Shown here one piece after another: positions 37,706 to 48,117 of a stretch of DNA of 64,000 nt (positions are counted from its first letter, which is position 1; every line of letters begins with the position of its first letter). The DNA is from Terriglobia bacterium. GTDB taxonomy: Bacteria; Acidobacteriota; Terriglobia; Versatilivoradales; Versatilivoraceae. The DNA lies in the NCBI GenBank assembly GCA_022452285.1, contig JAKUNG010000001.1, forward strand, positions 186,001 through 250,000. The letters run 5' to 3'. Made by a program: the position numbers and the translations under genes. The notes below the pieces were generated by a model. It saw only the letters and a list, made by a program, of their open reading frames with translations, was not told the origin of the DNA and did not search any database.

Positions 37706-38572
37706 TTAGCTGTTATCAACTTCCTTTTTTGTAAATTTCCCTTTCAACGTACGAATAACCATCTGATTTTTGTACCGGAGATCTACCGAGTCCAAGTTTT
37801 TATATTTACGTTTAAGTTCTCCACTACTAGCAAGGTATCTTCGAAATTTTTCTTGAAAATTATTGTTACCTAAATGTACTAAAACGGTATCCCCATCTAA
37901 GATTACTGAGACATTTCCCAAATCCTCCAAATGGACTTCTGACAGGTCTTGGGAAAATTGAGCGCCACCTCCATCTAGAGAGTCTAACAAGTGCCGATAC
38001 AAAATTATACGCTCTTTATTTCTACTCAAACCATCCGCTTCAAAAGTAGATTCAATACCGAGAATGACAGGAAAATCAAACTGAGGAAGGGTTTCTGGAT
38101 TAGTTTGGAGAATAACACAGCCTTCGTCAATTAGAACAGTGTCACGATCAATCCTAGCAAAAGCTATTGGAACTCTTTCTTCAATGTTTATAACCAATTT
38201 GTCTGGGAAACTTCTTCTAACAACAGCTTCTTTAACCCAAGGAAGTAATTCAAGGTTACTTCTAAGTTGATTCAAATTGAAAGTAAGAATATTTTGGCTC
38301 TGCTCTTCCAATTCGTTAATCTTCATTAAAACTAAACTCTGAGAAATATGCTCCAAACCATTAATTTCCTTAAATGCTAAGTCAAATCTAGGAGAATGGT
38401 ATAAACGTTCCTTAATCCAGTAGTAACTGAGGCTTATGAGGACTATGGTTAGTACACCAAAAGAAAACTTAAGTGCCCAAAACAAACGATTTATGACATT
38501 CTTGTTTTTTTTTAATTCTTGTTTTTGTGGTTTTCCTAAGATGGCAGTGGTCTTTTCTTTTAGAAGATTCAT
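37706..38572 (-). CDS. ftsQ: Cell division protein FtsQ/DivIB
   Basis: Bitopic divisome protein linking FtsA-side components to FtsL/FtsB. 288 residues: a basic cytoplasmic N-terminus, one membrane span (about 33-52), then a POTRA domain (DLAFKEINGLEHISQ; LPWVKEAVVRRSFPDKLVI) and the beta domain. AAGG precedes the ATG. Position between murC and ftsA fits the usual dcw order; murB, which often lies between murC and ftsQ, is absent. Confidence 0.92.
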   Translation of the reverse strand: MNLLKEKTTAILGKPQKQELKKNKNVINRLFWALKFSFGVLTIVLISLSYYWIKERLYHSPRFDLAFKEINGLEHISQSLVLMKINELEEQSQNILTFNLNQLRSNLELLPWVKEAVVRRSFPDKLVINIEERVPIAFARIDRDTVLIDEGCVILQTNPETLPQFDFPVILGIESTFEADGLSRNKERIILYRHLLDSLDGGGAQFSQDLSEVHLEDLGNVSVILDGDTVLVHLGNNNFQEKFRRYLASSGELKRKYKNLDSVDLRYKNQMVIRTLKGKFTKKEVDNS

Positions 38573-38633
38573 TATCCTTACCTTAGTTTTGCTAATTAAT
38601 GGCTCTTAATCATTTTATTGTGAGCTACTGTAT

Positions 38634-40019
38634 TTAATTTCTATTAACTTCCTCTCTATTGAGCTCTTCTAATATGGAGTTTGCCACAATCCAAATATTA
38701 CCAGCCCCCATGGTAATTACAAGATCTCCATCTCTCAAATAACTAACTAGTTGAGATACTTGGTTAAAATTATTCAGAAAATGGGTATGTTGATGACCAT
38801 CCTGTTGGATAGCACTGACAAGTTTATTTGAAGTCACACCTTTTATAGGTTCCTCCCCTGCTGCATAGATATCAGTTAGAAAGATTAGATCAGCTGCTTG
38901 AAGAACCTTGATGAATTCTCCAAAGCAATACTGTGTTCTGGTATAACGATGGGGCTGGAAAATTACAACCAGTCGATTGTATTTTAGATGCTTTGCTGCT
39001 TCTAAAGTAACAGCAATCTCAGTAGGATGGTGTGCATAGTCATCTATTAATGTTATCCCATTAACGGCACCCTTCAATTGAAATCTCCTATCCACTCCTG
39101 AGAAACTAGTTAAGGAAGAGCATAGTGACTTAACAGAGATTCCTAGGTCTAAACCAACAGCAATTGCAGCTACAGCATTCAAGATATTGTGTCTACCTGG
39201 AATCTTAAGCTCAAATTTTCCAACCAAATTTCCACGATCATGCAAAGAAAACTGTGATTTTGAACCTTGGAAGGTAGTATTGCTAATATGTAGATCAGCT
39301 TCCTTACAAAATCCATAGGTAATTATCCGTCTTTTAATTTTTGGTACGATTGATTTGGTAACACTATCATCTAAGCAAAGTACTACGACTCCATAAAAAG
39401 GAACCTTGTTGACAAACTGGAGAAAAGTATTTTTAAGATCTTCTACACTGGAATAACTCTCCATGTGGTCTTCGTCAATGTTTGTTACGATTGCAACTGT
39501 AGGTGATAGGAGCAAAAAAGATCGGTCACTCTCATCTGCTTCTACTATCATAAACTCCCCCGTCCCTAATTTGGCATTACTGCCAAAAGTATCTAGTCTT
39601 CCTCCTAAAACAACAGTAGGATCTAATCCTCCATTTCCAAGAACTGTAGCTACCATTGAAGTAGTTGTTGTTTTTCCATGAGTTCCTGCAATGGTAATTC
39701 CATATTTCATTCTCATCAATTCTGCAAGCATTTCAGCACGGGGAATAGTTGGAATTTTTCTACGCTGAGCCTCACTCACCTCTGGATTATTTCTCTTTAC
39801 GGCTGAAGAAAATACCACCAAATCGGCGTTATCTAGTTGATCTCTGGAATGACCCTCATTAATTCGAGCCCCTAAGGAGACTAACCTAGCAGTAATAGGT
39901 GATAACTTAAGGTCTGATCCTGTGATTAAATAGCCTCTGTTTAGCAGGACTTCTGCAATTCCGCTCATTCCAGAGCCACCTATACCGACCATATGAATTC
40001 TTTGGATTTTCTTGAACAT
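38634..40019 (-). CDS. murC: UDP-N-acetylmuramate-L-alanine ligase
   Basis: Adds L-alanine to UDP-MurNAc. 461 residues. N-terminal IHMVGIGGSGMSGIAEVL, ATP-binding GTHGKTTTTSMV, and DDYAHHPTEI in the C-terminal domain are diagnostic of MurC. The ATG has no strong site. Between murG and ftsQ. Confidence 0.97.
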   Translation of the reverse strand: MFKKIQRIHMVGIGGSGMSGIAEVLLNRGYLITGSDLKLSPITARLVSLGARINEGHSRDQLDNADLVVFSSAVKRNNPEVSEAQRRKIPTIPRAEMLAELMRMKYGITIAGTHGKTTTTSMVATVLGNGGLDPTVVLGGRLDTFGSNAKLGTGEFMIVEADESDRSFLLLSPTVAIVTNIDEDHMESYSSVEDLKNTFLQFVNKVPFYGVVVLCLDDSVTKSIVPKIKRRIITYGFCKEADLHISNTTFQGSKSQFSLHDRGNLVGKFELKIPGRHNILNAVAAIAVGLDLGISVKSLCSSLTSFSGVDRRFQLKGAVNGITLIDDYAHHPTEIAVTLEAAKHLKYNRLVVIFQPHRYTRTQYCFGEFIKVLQAADLIFLTDIYAAGEEPIKGVTSNKLVSAIQQDGHQHTHFLNNFNQVSQLVSYLRDGDLVITMGAGNIWIVANSILEELNREEVNRN

Positions 40020-40104
40020 AAAACTAGCTTTTTAAAATCATTAATTTTAGTTGCCACACCATTAGTACAAACTATCTTGCCTAATAGAGGCCACCCGACG
40101 TCCG

Positions 40105-41271
40105 TTATTTCAAAACGACTAAATCGTCAACGAGATCAACAATTTTTTTAGTTGCTTCAGGCTGACCCAACTGACGACTTTTTGCTTCCATTTGTTTTAT
40201 CTTGTCTGGATTGTGAAGATAGTACTTAATTCTCCTAGCAAGCAAAGACCCCTTCAAATAGGTTTGACAAATCACTTCAGCAGCTCCATTTGAGGCAAGT
40301 GATTCAGCATTAAGCTGCTGATGGTTATCAGATGCTTCCATGAATGGTATAAGCAATGAAGCCTTTCCCGCTGTAGTAAGTTCTGCTAACGTTGTTGCTC
40401 CAGAACGACAAAGAATCAAATGTGCTTTTTTAAATTGGCAGTGCATATCTAAAAAAAAGGGTTGGACTTGTGCTTGGACACCAGCGGCCCTGTATTGACT
40501 AAGTACTTTTTGGTAATCTTTTTTCCCAGTTTGGTGAATAAAGCGCAACTGCTTAAGATCAGATTGAAGGAATTTCAAAGCTGCCATAACAGCTTTATTA
40601 ATCGGTTGTGATCCTTGGCTACCACCAAAAATAAGAATTACTAAAGGTGGAAGGGGCATGGTGTCTGCTAGACTGGAGAATTCCATTCGGACTGGATTAC
40701 CTGTCAGAACAGACTTTTCTTTAAAAAATTTTGTACATTCTGGAAAAGCGATAGCTATTTTCTGGCTGAAATGGACTAACAACCTATTAGTAATGCCAGG
40801 ATAGGCATTTGGCTCCTGCAGAAGAACTGGGATACCTAAAAGCGAAGCTACCAAAACAGTAGGACCCGAAGAGTAACCACCTACACCAATCACAATACTA
40901 GGTTTAAACTTGACAATTAATCGCCACGCCACCCATATACTTATAGGTATCCTTAAAACCCCCTTTATTAGATTAAGTCCCTTTACACCTCTTAGTCCAG
41001 AAACAGGCAGTAAACTCAAATTGTAGCCCGCATCTCCTAGTATAGTTTTTTCTAGATCACGTCCAGAACCTACAAATCTAATCTCTACCTTGGGGTACCG
41101 ATTTTTAATTTCTCTAGCTATTGCTAGTCCTGGATAAATATGTCCGCCTGTTCCCCCACCCGCAATGAAAACATTGGAGGTAGCGCTAACATACCTCTTA
41201 TTGGCCCTTGAACTTTTTTTTTCTGCTCTGGGTTTGATGACAACTCCATTCATTGTATTAACTGGTTTCAT
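40105..41271 (-). CDS. murG: UDP-GlcNAc:undecaprenyl-PP-MurNAc-pentapeptide GlcNAc transferase
   Basis: Makes lipid II on the inner leaflet. 388 residues, GT-B fold: VFIAGGGTGGHIYPGLAIA, then IGVGGYSSGP, GGSQGSQPIN, and CRSGATTLAELTTAGK. The signature motifs start only at residue 34, after a basic extension (PRAEKKSSRANKR). The ATG start is supported by AGGTAGAAC upstream, so the extension looks real. Normal MurG proteins begin 5-10 residues before this motif. Confidence 0.96.
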   Translation of the reverse strand: MKPVNTMNGVVIKPRAEKKSSRANKRYVSATSNVFIAGGGTGGHIYPGLAIAREIKNRYPKVEIRFVGSGRDLEKTILGDAGYNLSLLPVSGLRGVKGLNLIKGVLRIPISIWVAWRLIVKFKPSIVIGVGGYSSGPTVLVASLLGIPVLLQEPNAYPGITNRLLVHFSQKIAIAFPECTKFFKEKSVLTGNPVRMEFSSLADTMPLPPLVILIFGGSQGSQPINKAVMAALKFLQSDLKQLRFIHQTGKKDYQKVLSQYRAAGVQAQVQPFFLDMHCQFKKAHLILCRSGATTLAELTTAGKASLLIPFMEASDNHQQLNAESLASNGAAEVICQTYLKGSLLARRIKYYLHNPDKIKQMEAKSRQLGQPEATKKIVDLVDDLVVLK

Positions 41272-41342
41272 GTTCTACCTGAAACAAATAGTCCAGAAAA
41301 TTAATTTATGGATAGAGATCAACTTACCTTAGAATTATTAGC

Positions 41343-42434
41343 CTAATTAGAATGTTGAGAAATATTGAGTAATATACCTACACTCAAAAGACTAACTAGT
41401 AAGGATGACCCACCTGAACTAATAAAAGGAAGTGGAATCCCCTTGGTTGGCAACAGGCTTAGAGTCACACTCATGTTGATAAATGCCTGGCAAACTATCA
41501 TCATTGTCAGACCAATACCTAAGAACCAACCAAATGAATCTGGAGCTTTCAAGGACAAACGAACTCCACGGAACAAAAACACCCCAAATAAGCCAAGAAC
41601 TATTAAGGTTCCAACCAATCCCCATTCTTCTCCAATTACTGCAAAAATAAAATCGGTGTGAGGCTCTGGAAGATAGAATCTTTTTTGTATTCCTTCCATT
41701 AATCCCAGACCGGTAAGGCCACCACTTCCCACTGCAATTAAAGACTGGATAATCTGAAATCCAGCTCCCTGTGGATCATCCCAAGGATTAAGAAAAGTTA
41801 GAATTCTTTGAACTCGATACTGATAGAAATAAATTAAAGGAAATCCTAATACTGTGGCCGTAAGACAACCATACAATAAATATTTAATCCGAAGACCTGC
41901 ACAAATCAATAACATGAAAGCAACAATGACAATAGAAACGGCAGTTCCAAGATCCGGCTCAAAAACAATTAAAGCTAGAAACACTCCTAGAATGATAATG
42001 CACGGTAAAAGTGTATGGCGCCAATCATTGATCCGATTTAATCGTTTTTCTAATAGGGATGCTAAAAAAATTATGAGAGCTAGCTTAGAAAGTTCTGATG
42101 GTTGAAATGATAGAGGGCCCCATCTAATCCACCGATTAGTATTATTCAATTGATCAAGAAAAAAAAGAGTTGTCAAAAATATACCGGATACAAATAACAA
42201 TCCATAAATGCAAACCGGGTGTCGATACTTACGATAATCAATGTGCATCATTACTGACATAGCAACAAGACCAATTAGAGCCCAACCAGATTGTCTATAA
42301 AGAAAGTAATAGGGATCGTTAAATTTTTCTTTAGCTATTACAGCAGAGGCACTGAACACCATGACCACACCTACCAAAACTAAGGCCACAGTTACTGCAA
42401 ATAGTATTTTATCTGGTGAAAGCTTTCTTGCCAT
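41343..42434 (-). CDS. ftsW: Peptidoglycan glycosyltransferase FtsW (SEDS family)
   Basis: Septal glycan polymerase. 363 residues, about 10 membrane segments. RWIRWGPLSFQPSELSKLAL contains the SEDS-specific region with the catalytic aspartate nearby in IVFEPDLGTAV. PLPFISSGGSSLLVSL is the conserved C-terminal motif. Located between murD and murG, as expected for FtsW and not RodA. FtsI, its cognate transpeptidase, lies further upstream in the same operon. Confidence 0.95.
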   Translation of the reverse strand: MARKLSPDKILFAVTVALVLVGVVMVFSASAVIAKEKFNDPYYFLYRQSGWALIGLVAMSVMMHIDYRKYRHPVCIYGLLFVSGIFLTTLFFLDQLNNTNRWIRWGPLSFQPSELSKLALIIFLASLLEKRLNRINDWRHTLLPCIIILGVFLALIVFEPDLGTAVSIVIVAFMLLICAGLRIKYLLYGCLTATVLGFPLIYFYQYRVQRILTFLNPWDDPQGAGFQIIQSLIAVGSGGLTGLGLMEGIQKRFYLPEPHTDFIFAVIGEEWGLVGTLIVLGLFGVFLFRGVRLSLKAPDSFGWFLGIGLTMMIVCQAFINMSVTLSLLPTKGIPLPFISSGGSSLLVSLLSVGILLNISQHSN

Positions 42435-42500
42435 ATTATTTACTAGTCATCTTTTTCATATAATAGAAATTTAAATACTTAATGTTTTATTTAATAATCA

Positions 42501-43859
42501 TCATTGGAGTTGACTAACTAATTCTCTAAATGTATTACCTCTATCATTATAGTTATCGAACATGTCAAAGCTAGAACAAGCAGGAGCCAGTAGTACAACA
42601 TTTCCTGGTTGAGAGCAGCGAAAGGCGGCAGCAACTGCATCATGCATAGTTGAGACTTGTTCTACAGGAACCGTTCCATCTAACTGAGACTTAATCTTTT
42701 GGCTGGCTTCTCCTAGCAAAATTAGGCTTTTGACGCGCTGAATAATCAACGGACGAAGGACAGAAAAATCACTACCTTTGTCACGACCTCCAAGAATAAG
42801 AACTATCCCTTCTGGAAAAGCTCTTATAGCTTTTTGTGTAGAAGCTAGATTAGTAGCTTTAGAATCATTGTAGTACTCGACTCCATTAAGTTCTCTAACC
42901 TTCTCCAAGCGGTGAGGAATGCCTCTAAAGGAATGTACTGTCTCACGGACTGCTGAGACATTACACTTCATAAGGCTAGAAACTGTGACTGCTGCAGCAA
43001 TATTTTCTAGATTATGAACACCTTTTACCCCAACAATATCAAGATCCATTACAGACTCCAATCTTCTCTGATCACAGAAAACCATCTGTCCCTTTTTTAT
43101 GTAACTTCCTCGACTAACTAGAGAATCAGTACTAAACCAATAACGTTTACCACTACTTTTTTCACAAAACTGCCTTAATAAAGGATCATCGTAATTAAAC
43201 ACTGAAAAATCTTGTGGAACCTGATTACTAAGAATATTGAATTTTGCTCTTGAATAGTTTTCTAAAGAATCATATCGGTCCATATGATCAGGAGTAATAT
43301 TAAGGATGACAGCTATATCTGGTCGAAAAGATGGAATCGCTTCTAACTGAAAGCTACTTAGTTCAACAACATTAATTGTCTCCCTTGTTGAACTTTGGAC
43401 CAAAGATATCAAGGGCACTCCAATATTGCCCCCAACTTGAACGTGAAAACCAGCAGACTTGAGAATTTTTCCAACTAAGGTAGTTGTTGTTGTTTTTCCA
43501 TTAGATCCCGTTATGCCAATTATTTTCCCAGAAATAACACGATACGCTAATTCCACTTCACTAATCACCTCAATCCCTTGGTTCAAGGCCTTTTTAATGG
43601 GAAACAAATTTAAGGGGACACCCGGACTAACCACAATACAATCAGTTTCTAAAAACGTTTCTACCTGGTGACCACCAACTTCATAATTAATTCCTTGGAC
43701 TTTGAGACTCTTAAGCTCTGACTCCAGTTCCTGTCTGGGTCGCTCTTCTGAAATAGTTACAATGCTACCTTTTGACTGAAGATATCTGGCTGAAGCCAAA
43801 CCACTAAGTCCCATTCCTACTACCAGTATCTTCTTTCCTTTGAACACTCTAACTTCCAA
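42501..43859 (-). CDS. murD: UDP-N-acetylmuramoyl-L-alanine-D-glutamate ligase
   Basis: Adds D-glutamate to the nucleotide peptide. 452 residues. N-terminal ILVVGMGLSGLASARYL, ATP motif GITGSNGKTTTTTLVG, and NDSKATNLASTQKAI, a MurD hallmark. TTG start with GGAG 6-7 bases upstream. Between mraY and ftsW. Confidence 0.96.
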   Translation of the reverse strand: MEVRVFKGKKILVVGMGLSGLASARYLQSKGSIVTISEERPRQELESELKSLKVQGINYEVGGHQVETFLETDCIVVSPGVPLNLFPIKKALNQGIEVISEVELAYRVISGKIIGITGSNGKTTTTTLVGKILKSAGFHVQVGGNIGVPLISLVQSSTRETINVVELSSFQLEAIPSFRPDIAVILNITPDHMDRYDSLENYSRAKFNILSNQVPQDFSVFNYDDPLLRQFCEKSSGKRYWFSTDSLVSRGSYIKKGQMVFCDQRRLESVMDLDIVGVKGVHNLENIAAAVTVSSLMKCNVSAVRETVHSFRGIPHRLEKVRELNGVEYYNDSKATNLASTQKAIRAFPEGIVLILGGRDKGSDFSVLRPLIIQRVKSLILLGEASQKIKSQLDGTVPVEQVSTMHDAVAAAFRCSQPGNVVLLAPACSSFDMFDNYNDRGNTFRELVSQLQ

Positions 43860-43949
43860 AATTCACTCCAGCTATCCTAATAATCCTAGGTTTCAGGAAA
43901 GCTTTAGAAGGAAAATTTTTCACTTCTATGCTCTGTATTCTGTAGCTTC

Positions 43950-45089
43950 TTATCTAAGCTTGAGTGTGGTCAGACTAAACAATGCAAAAATCAAAGCTGC
44001 TATCCAGAACCTAACCACAACCTTACTTTCTTTCCAGCCCAACAACTCAAAATGGTGGTGTAAAGGCGCCATTAAAAAAATTCTTTTTCTTCTCAACTTA
44101 AATGAAAAAACCTGAACAATTACTGAAAGCACTTCCAGTACAAAGACGCCAGCAATTGCTATTAGTAATATTTCGTGTTTGATTACCACAGCTATTGTTC
44201 CAATAGCACCACCAAGTGCCAGTGATCCAACATCACCCATAAATAATTCTGCTGGATAACAGTTGTACCAAAGAAAACCCAAAGCTGCTCCTACCAAGGC
44301 TCCACAGAATATGGTAAGCTCTCCAACCTCTGGCTGATGAGGAACACCGAGATAATAAGCAAAATTTGCATGGCTAGTAACGTAGGTTAGAACTGTTAAT
44401 GCTCCTGTAGCTACCACAACACAGCCTATAGCTAACCCATCAAGTCCATCGGTAAGATTAACGGCATTAGAAGATCCGACTAGGATCAGTAATAAAAAGA
44501 TTAAGAAGGGTAAAAAGTCTAAGAAATAAAACTCAGAATTACTAAAAATTTCTAAGACTAGGTTGGGTTGAAGGTTTTTCAAGAATGGAACCGTTAGGTC
44601 AGTTTCATAGCGACCCTGAGATGCAAGTAACAGAAGTCCTCCTGCTATGAAAAGACTAAGAATTAACTGTAATCCCATTTTGTACCGGGCTGTTAATCCT
44701 AAATTTCGACGTTTTTTAATCTTGATGTAATCATCAGTAAATCCTATGGCACCAAAACCTATAATCGAGAAAATTGCAATCCATACAAAAGGATTTTTAA
44801 GATTTGCCCAAAGTAACACAGGTATTACAGAACTAACCACTATCAAAATACCACCCATAGTGGGTGTCCCTGACTTATGGTGATGATGAGGAGGACCTTC
44901 TTCCCTAATATGCTGTCCTACTTGGAATTCCTTCAACTTTCGAATTAACCAAGGTCCTAAAATCAAGGCAATTAACAAAGCCGTTAAACTTGCACACGTA
45001 GTTCTAAATGTGATGTATCGAAAAACATTAAGAAAAGAAAGATTTGGATAGTTGGCAAAAAGACACTCATAAAGTAGGTAATAGAACAT
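43950..45089 (-). CDS. mraY: Phospho-N-acetylmuramoyl-pentapeptide transferase MraY
   Basis: Makes lipid I by joining UDP-MurNAc-pentapeptide to undecaprenyl phosphate. 379 residues, about 10 membrane segments. HHHHKSGTPTMGGILI (about 67-82), FTDDYIKIKKRRNLGL with the catalytic aspartate pair, NAVNLTDGLDGLAIG, and the C-terminal MAPLHHHFELLGW. All catalytic signatures are intact. Confidence 0.97.
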   Translation of the reverse strand: MFYYLLYECLFANYPNLSFLNVFRYITFRTTCASLTALLIALILGPWLIRKLKEFQVGQHIREEGPPHHHHKSGTPTMGGILIVVSSVIPVLLWANLKNPFVWIAIFSIIGFGAIGFTDDYIKIKKRRNLGLTARYKMGLQLILSLFIAGGLLLLASQGRYETDLTVPFLKNLQPNLVLEIFSNSEFYFLDFLPFLIFLLLILVGSSNAVNLTDGLDGLAIGCVVVATGALTVLTYVTSHANFAYYLGVPHQPEVGELTIFCGALVGAALGFLWYNCYPAELFMGDVGSLALGGAIGTIAVVIKHEILLIAIAGVFVLEVLSVIVQVFSFKLRRKRIFLMAPLHHHFELLGWKESKVVVRFWIAALIFALFSLTTLKLR

Positions 45090-45199
45090 CGGCTTAAAAT
45101 AATTTTCTATTGTTCAAAATACTTTCATCTAATTTATGCAGTGAAAGTTTTAAAAAAAACTCCGACCCAATTAGGAATAAGTCTATAAGTCAACTACTT

Positions 45200-46603
45200 C
45201 TAGTTAGATAGGGGAAACTTTTCCATTAATATTTGGATTACTCTTTCAGTACCTACTCCTCGAGACCCCTTTACTAATACTAGATCCCTTGACTTAACTA
45301 AAGATGCCATCCATTCTCCTGCCTTATAAGCATCTTCAAAAAAAATAGCTCGATTTGAAGGATAACCATGATTACGTGCTGACGTTACAATTTGATCTGC
45401 CATTCCCTGGACACCAATAATAAAATCAAATTTCAACTGGGCAGCAGTTTTTCCACAGATCCTGTGAAATCTAGAACCATTTTCTCCCATCTCTAACATT
45501 TCCCCAACCACTAAGATTTTTCTACTGTAGCCAGAAATTTTCTTAAATAATTTCATCATCATCTTTAAGGCCGTTGGGTTAGAATTGTAACTGTCATCGA
45601 TTACAGAGAATCCAGAGCAAAAATGCAGGGTTAGTCCTCGACCAAATTTTGGTTTGAGAGTCTGAAGTTGGGTAGCAATCGTATCAAACCCTAGCTTCCA
45701 GCGATGGGCTAACGCAATTCCAGGCAAACAGTTGCTAATGTTGTGATACCCCAATAACGGTAGAGAAAGTCTATATTTTTTGCCACGATGATTAACTATA
45801 AAATCACTACCTTGAAGTTCTTTGAACTTTACATCATTAATACGATAGCTAGCAATTCTCTTAATTCCAAAGGTTACAATTTCTCCATCATAAAACCGGC
45901 TAAATCTTCTGACATGGACATCGTCATTATTAAGGAATGCTGCCCCATTAGAAGGTAACTCTTCTATTAGCTCACGTTTAGCTTTTGCTATTGCCTGAAT
46001 TGAAGGAAAAAATTCTAAATGGACAGGTCCAACATTAGTAAAAATTCCTAAATCAGGCTTAGCAATCCTACTCAATCTTGCAATTTCCCCTGGGGCAGAC
46101 ATCCCTAACTCTAGAACAGCTATTTCATGAGTGTTTTCTAATTTAAGAAGAGAAAGTGGTAATCCATAATCATTATTGAAGTTCCCCAAGCTCTGAAAAA
46201 CATTAAATTGGCTCGATAGCAAATGACCTGTGATTTCTTTAGTTGTTGTTTTTCCAGTACTCCCTGTAACTCCAATAATAGTTCTGCCCCATTTGTCACG
46301 AACTCTTCTAGCTAATTGTTGGAGTGCTAGCAACGTATCCTGAACTACAATATATGGGATTTTTGAACTTGCTGGGATCAATGAATCCCGGCTTACGATT
46401 AGTAGGCATGCACCTTTTTGGATAGCCTCCTCAATGAAATGATGACCGTCAAAATTTCGACCTTTAATTGCAATAAAACAATCACCCTTTCGAAGACTCC
46501 TCGAATCAATTGAGTATCCCAAAGGAATTACTTCAGACTTATTATGACATTGGTCAGAACCAAGTGTTTGCAATATTTCATTGGGCGTTAGCTGAATTAC
46601 CAT
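45200..46603 (-). CDS. murF: UDP-MurNAc-tripeptide-D-alanyl-D-alanine ligase
   Basis: Adds D-Ala-D-Ala to complete the pentapeptide. 467 residues. Motifs: SIDSRSLRKGDCFIAIKG, GVTGSTGKTTTKEI (ATP), NFNNDYGLPLSLL, and DDSYNSNPTALKMM. The start used is the ATG at 46603, with AGGAA 7 bases upstream; a longer form starting at 46648 would lie deeper within murE. It overlaps murE by 26 bases, so the two are coupled. Confidence 0.96.
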   Translation of the reverse strand: MVIQLTPNEILQTLGSDQCHNKSEVIPLGYSIDSRSLRKGDCFIAIKGRNFDGHHFIEEAIQKGACLLIVSRDSLIPASSKIPYIVVQDTLLALQQLARRVRDKWGRTIIGVTGSTGKTTTKEITGHLLSSQFNVFQSLGNFNNDYGLPLSLLKLENTHEIAVLELGMSAPGEIARLSRIAKPDLGIFTNVGPVHLEFFPSIQAIAKAKRELIEELPSNGAAFLNNDDVHVRRFSRFYDGEIVTFGIKRIASYRINDVKFKELQGSDFIVNHRGKKYRLSLPLLGYHNISNCLPGIALAHRWKLGFDTIATQLQTLKPKFGRGLTLHFCSGFSVIDDSYNSNPTALKMMMKLFKKISGYSRKILVVGEMLEMGENGSRFHRICGKTAAQLKFDFIIGVQGMADQIVTSARNHGYPSNRAIFFEDAYKAGEWMASLVKSRDLVLVKGSRGVGTERVIQILMEKFPLSN

Positions 46604-48059
46604 ATCCCATTTCCTGTAAAACCATTCTAGCTGCCTGACGGTCATCAAAATATTGGAATTGACCTGCTACTTGTTGCTCAGACTCATGTCCCTTTCCAGC
46701 AAGAATAACCACATCTTTCTTACGAGCTAACTTTATGATGTCCCTAATTGCTTGTAGCCGATCAAGGTGCACCTTATAATTTTTTGAATGAAAACCTTTC
46801 TGGATCTCTAAAATGATTTCCAAAGGATTTTCACTTCGAGGATTATCGGAAGTAACCATTACGAAGTCACTCCACTTTTCAGCAATAGATCCCATCAAAG
46901 ATCTTTTTGACTGATCTCTATCACCACCACAACCAAAAACAATCAATAGTTTTCTAGGCTGAAGTTGGCGGGCCGTTTTGAGAATATTTTCTAGAGCATC
47001 AGGAGTGTGAGCATAATCTACAATCACATGAAAGTCTTGACCACAGTCAATCCTTTCAAAACGTCCGGGAATCAATTTGCATTTTTCAATTCCCTTTTTT
47101 AAGACTCCTCTATCCAATCCCAAACTACTGGCAACAGCAACTGCAGCTAGTAGATTTGAAAGATTAAACCGTCCCACTAAACAAGTGGTAACTTCCAGTT
47201 CTCCATCTGGAAGTTTTAGATTAACTTTAGTTCCAGTCCACCCCAAACAATATTCTAAAACTTGGAAATCAGCTTCTTCACTCAGTGAGAAAGTTGTGTG
47301 TCTTCCTGGAACAGTCATTGATAAGCTCTTCCCCCAAGGGTCATCTAGATTAATGATGGAAAGATCAGGCGGACCATATCCTGTATCGAAAAATAAACGC
47401 CTTTTTGCATTAAAATAATGATGCATGGAATTGTGATAGTCCAAGTGATCCGGTGTCAGATTCATAAAAACAGCTGTCCGAAACCGACAAGCATACACTC
47501 GTTCCATCATTAAAGCGTGTGAAGACACCTCTACAACTACATCACTACATTGCATCTTAACAAAATTTCTAAAAAATCTTTGAAGATCAGAGCTTTCCGG
47601 AGTAGTTCGAATAGCAGAAGCCTTCCATTCTGGTCCCCTGTAACCAACCGTGCCTAATAATCCAACCCTCATTCCTGCCTCCTTAAGAATAGACTCTATC
47701 AGGTATGAAGTGGACGTCTTCCCATTAGTTCCGGTAATTCCTATCAATCGTAAATCTAGGGTGGGGTGAGAATAAAAATTATCTGCTGCTTGGGCTAGAG
47801 CTCGACGGCCTTGGGCAACTTGGATCCAAGGTATTCTAGAACCTAAAGGCTTCAGATTCTCCGAAAGAATTACTTTTGCTCCAAGATCTGTTGCCTGACC
47901 AACATAAAGATTTCCATCAGTTTCTTGTCCCTTTATTGCAACAAAGAGTTCTTCTGATTTAACTTTTCGAGAATCGTATGCAACACCAGAAACTTCTATA
48001 TCTGAAATTTGTGGGTCACCTTTAATCTCAATGTTCTTAATTACATTCCTAAGCTTCAT
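46578..48059 (-). CDS. murE: UDP-MurNAc-L-Ala-D-Glu:meso-diaminopimelate ligase
   Basis: Adds the third stem-peptide residue. 493 residues. GITGTNGKTSTSYLIES (ATP), LTPDHLDYHNSM, and VTSDNPRSENPLEI; the DNPR motif is the one that selects meso-diaminopimelate, which supports a diderm-type wall. The start used is the ATG at 48059 (KLRNVIKNIE); a TTG four codons earlier is possible. No strong ribosome binding site. Follows ftsI. Confidence 0.96.
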   Translation of the reverse strand: MKLRNVIKNIEIKGDPQISDIEVSGVAYDSRKVKSEELFVAIKGQETDGNLYVGQATDLGAKVILSENLKPLGSRIPWIQVAQGRRALAQAADNFYSHPTLDLRLIGITGTNGKTSTSYLIESILKEAGMRVGLLGTVGYRGPEWKASAIRTTPESSDLQRFFRNFVKMQCSDVVVEVSSHALMMERVYACRFRTAVFMNLTPDHLDYHNSMHHYFNAKRRLFFDTGYGPPDLSIINLDDPWGKSLSMTVPGRHTTFSLSEEADFQVLEYCLGWTGTKVNLKLPDGELEVTTCLVGRFNLSNLLAAVAVASSLGLDRGVLKKGIEKCKLIPGRFERIDCGQDFHVIVDYAHTPDALENILKTARQLQPRKLLIVFGCGGDRDQSKRSLMGSIAEKWSDFVMVTSDNPRSENPLEIILEIQKGFHSKNYKVHLDRLQAIRDIIKLARKKDVVILAGKGHESEQQVAGQFQYFDDRQAARMVLQEMGYGNSANAQ

Positions 48060-48117
48060 ACTTTTTAGCAAAATCTACCGGTAGAATTTTTTATGAATAT
48101 ATTTTTACACCTTCCCT

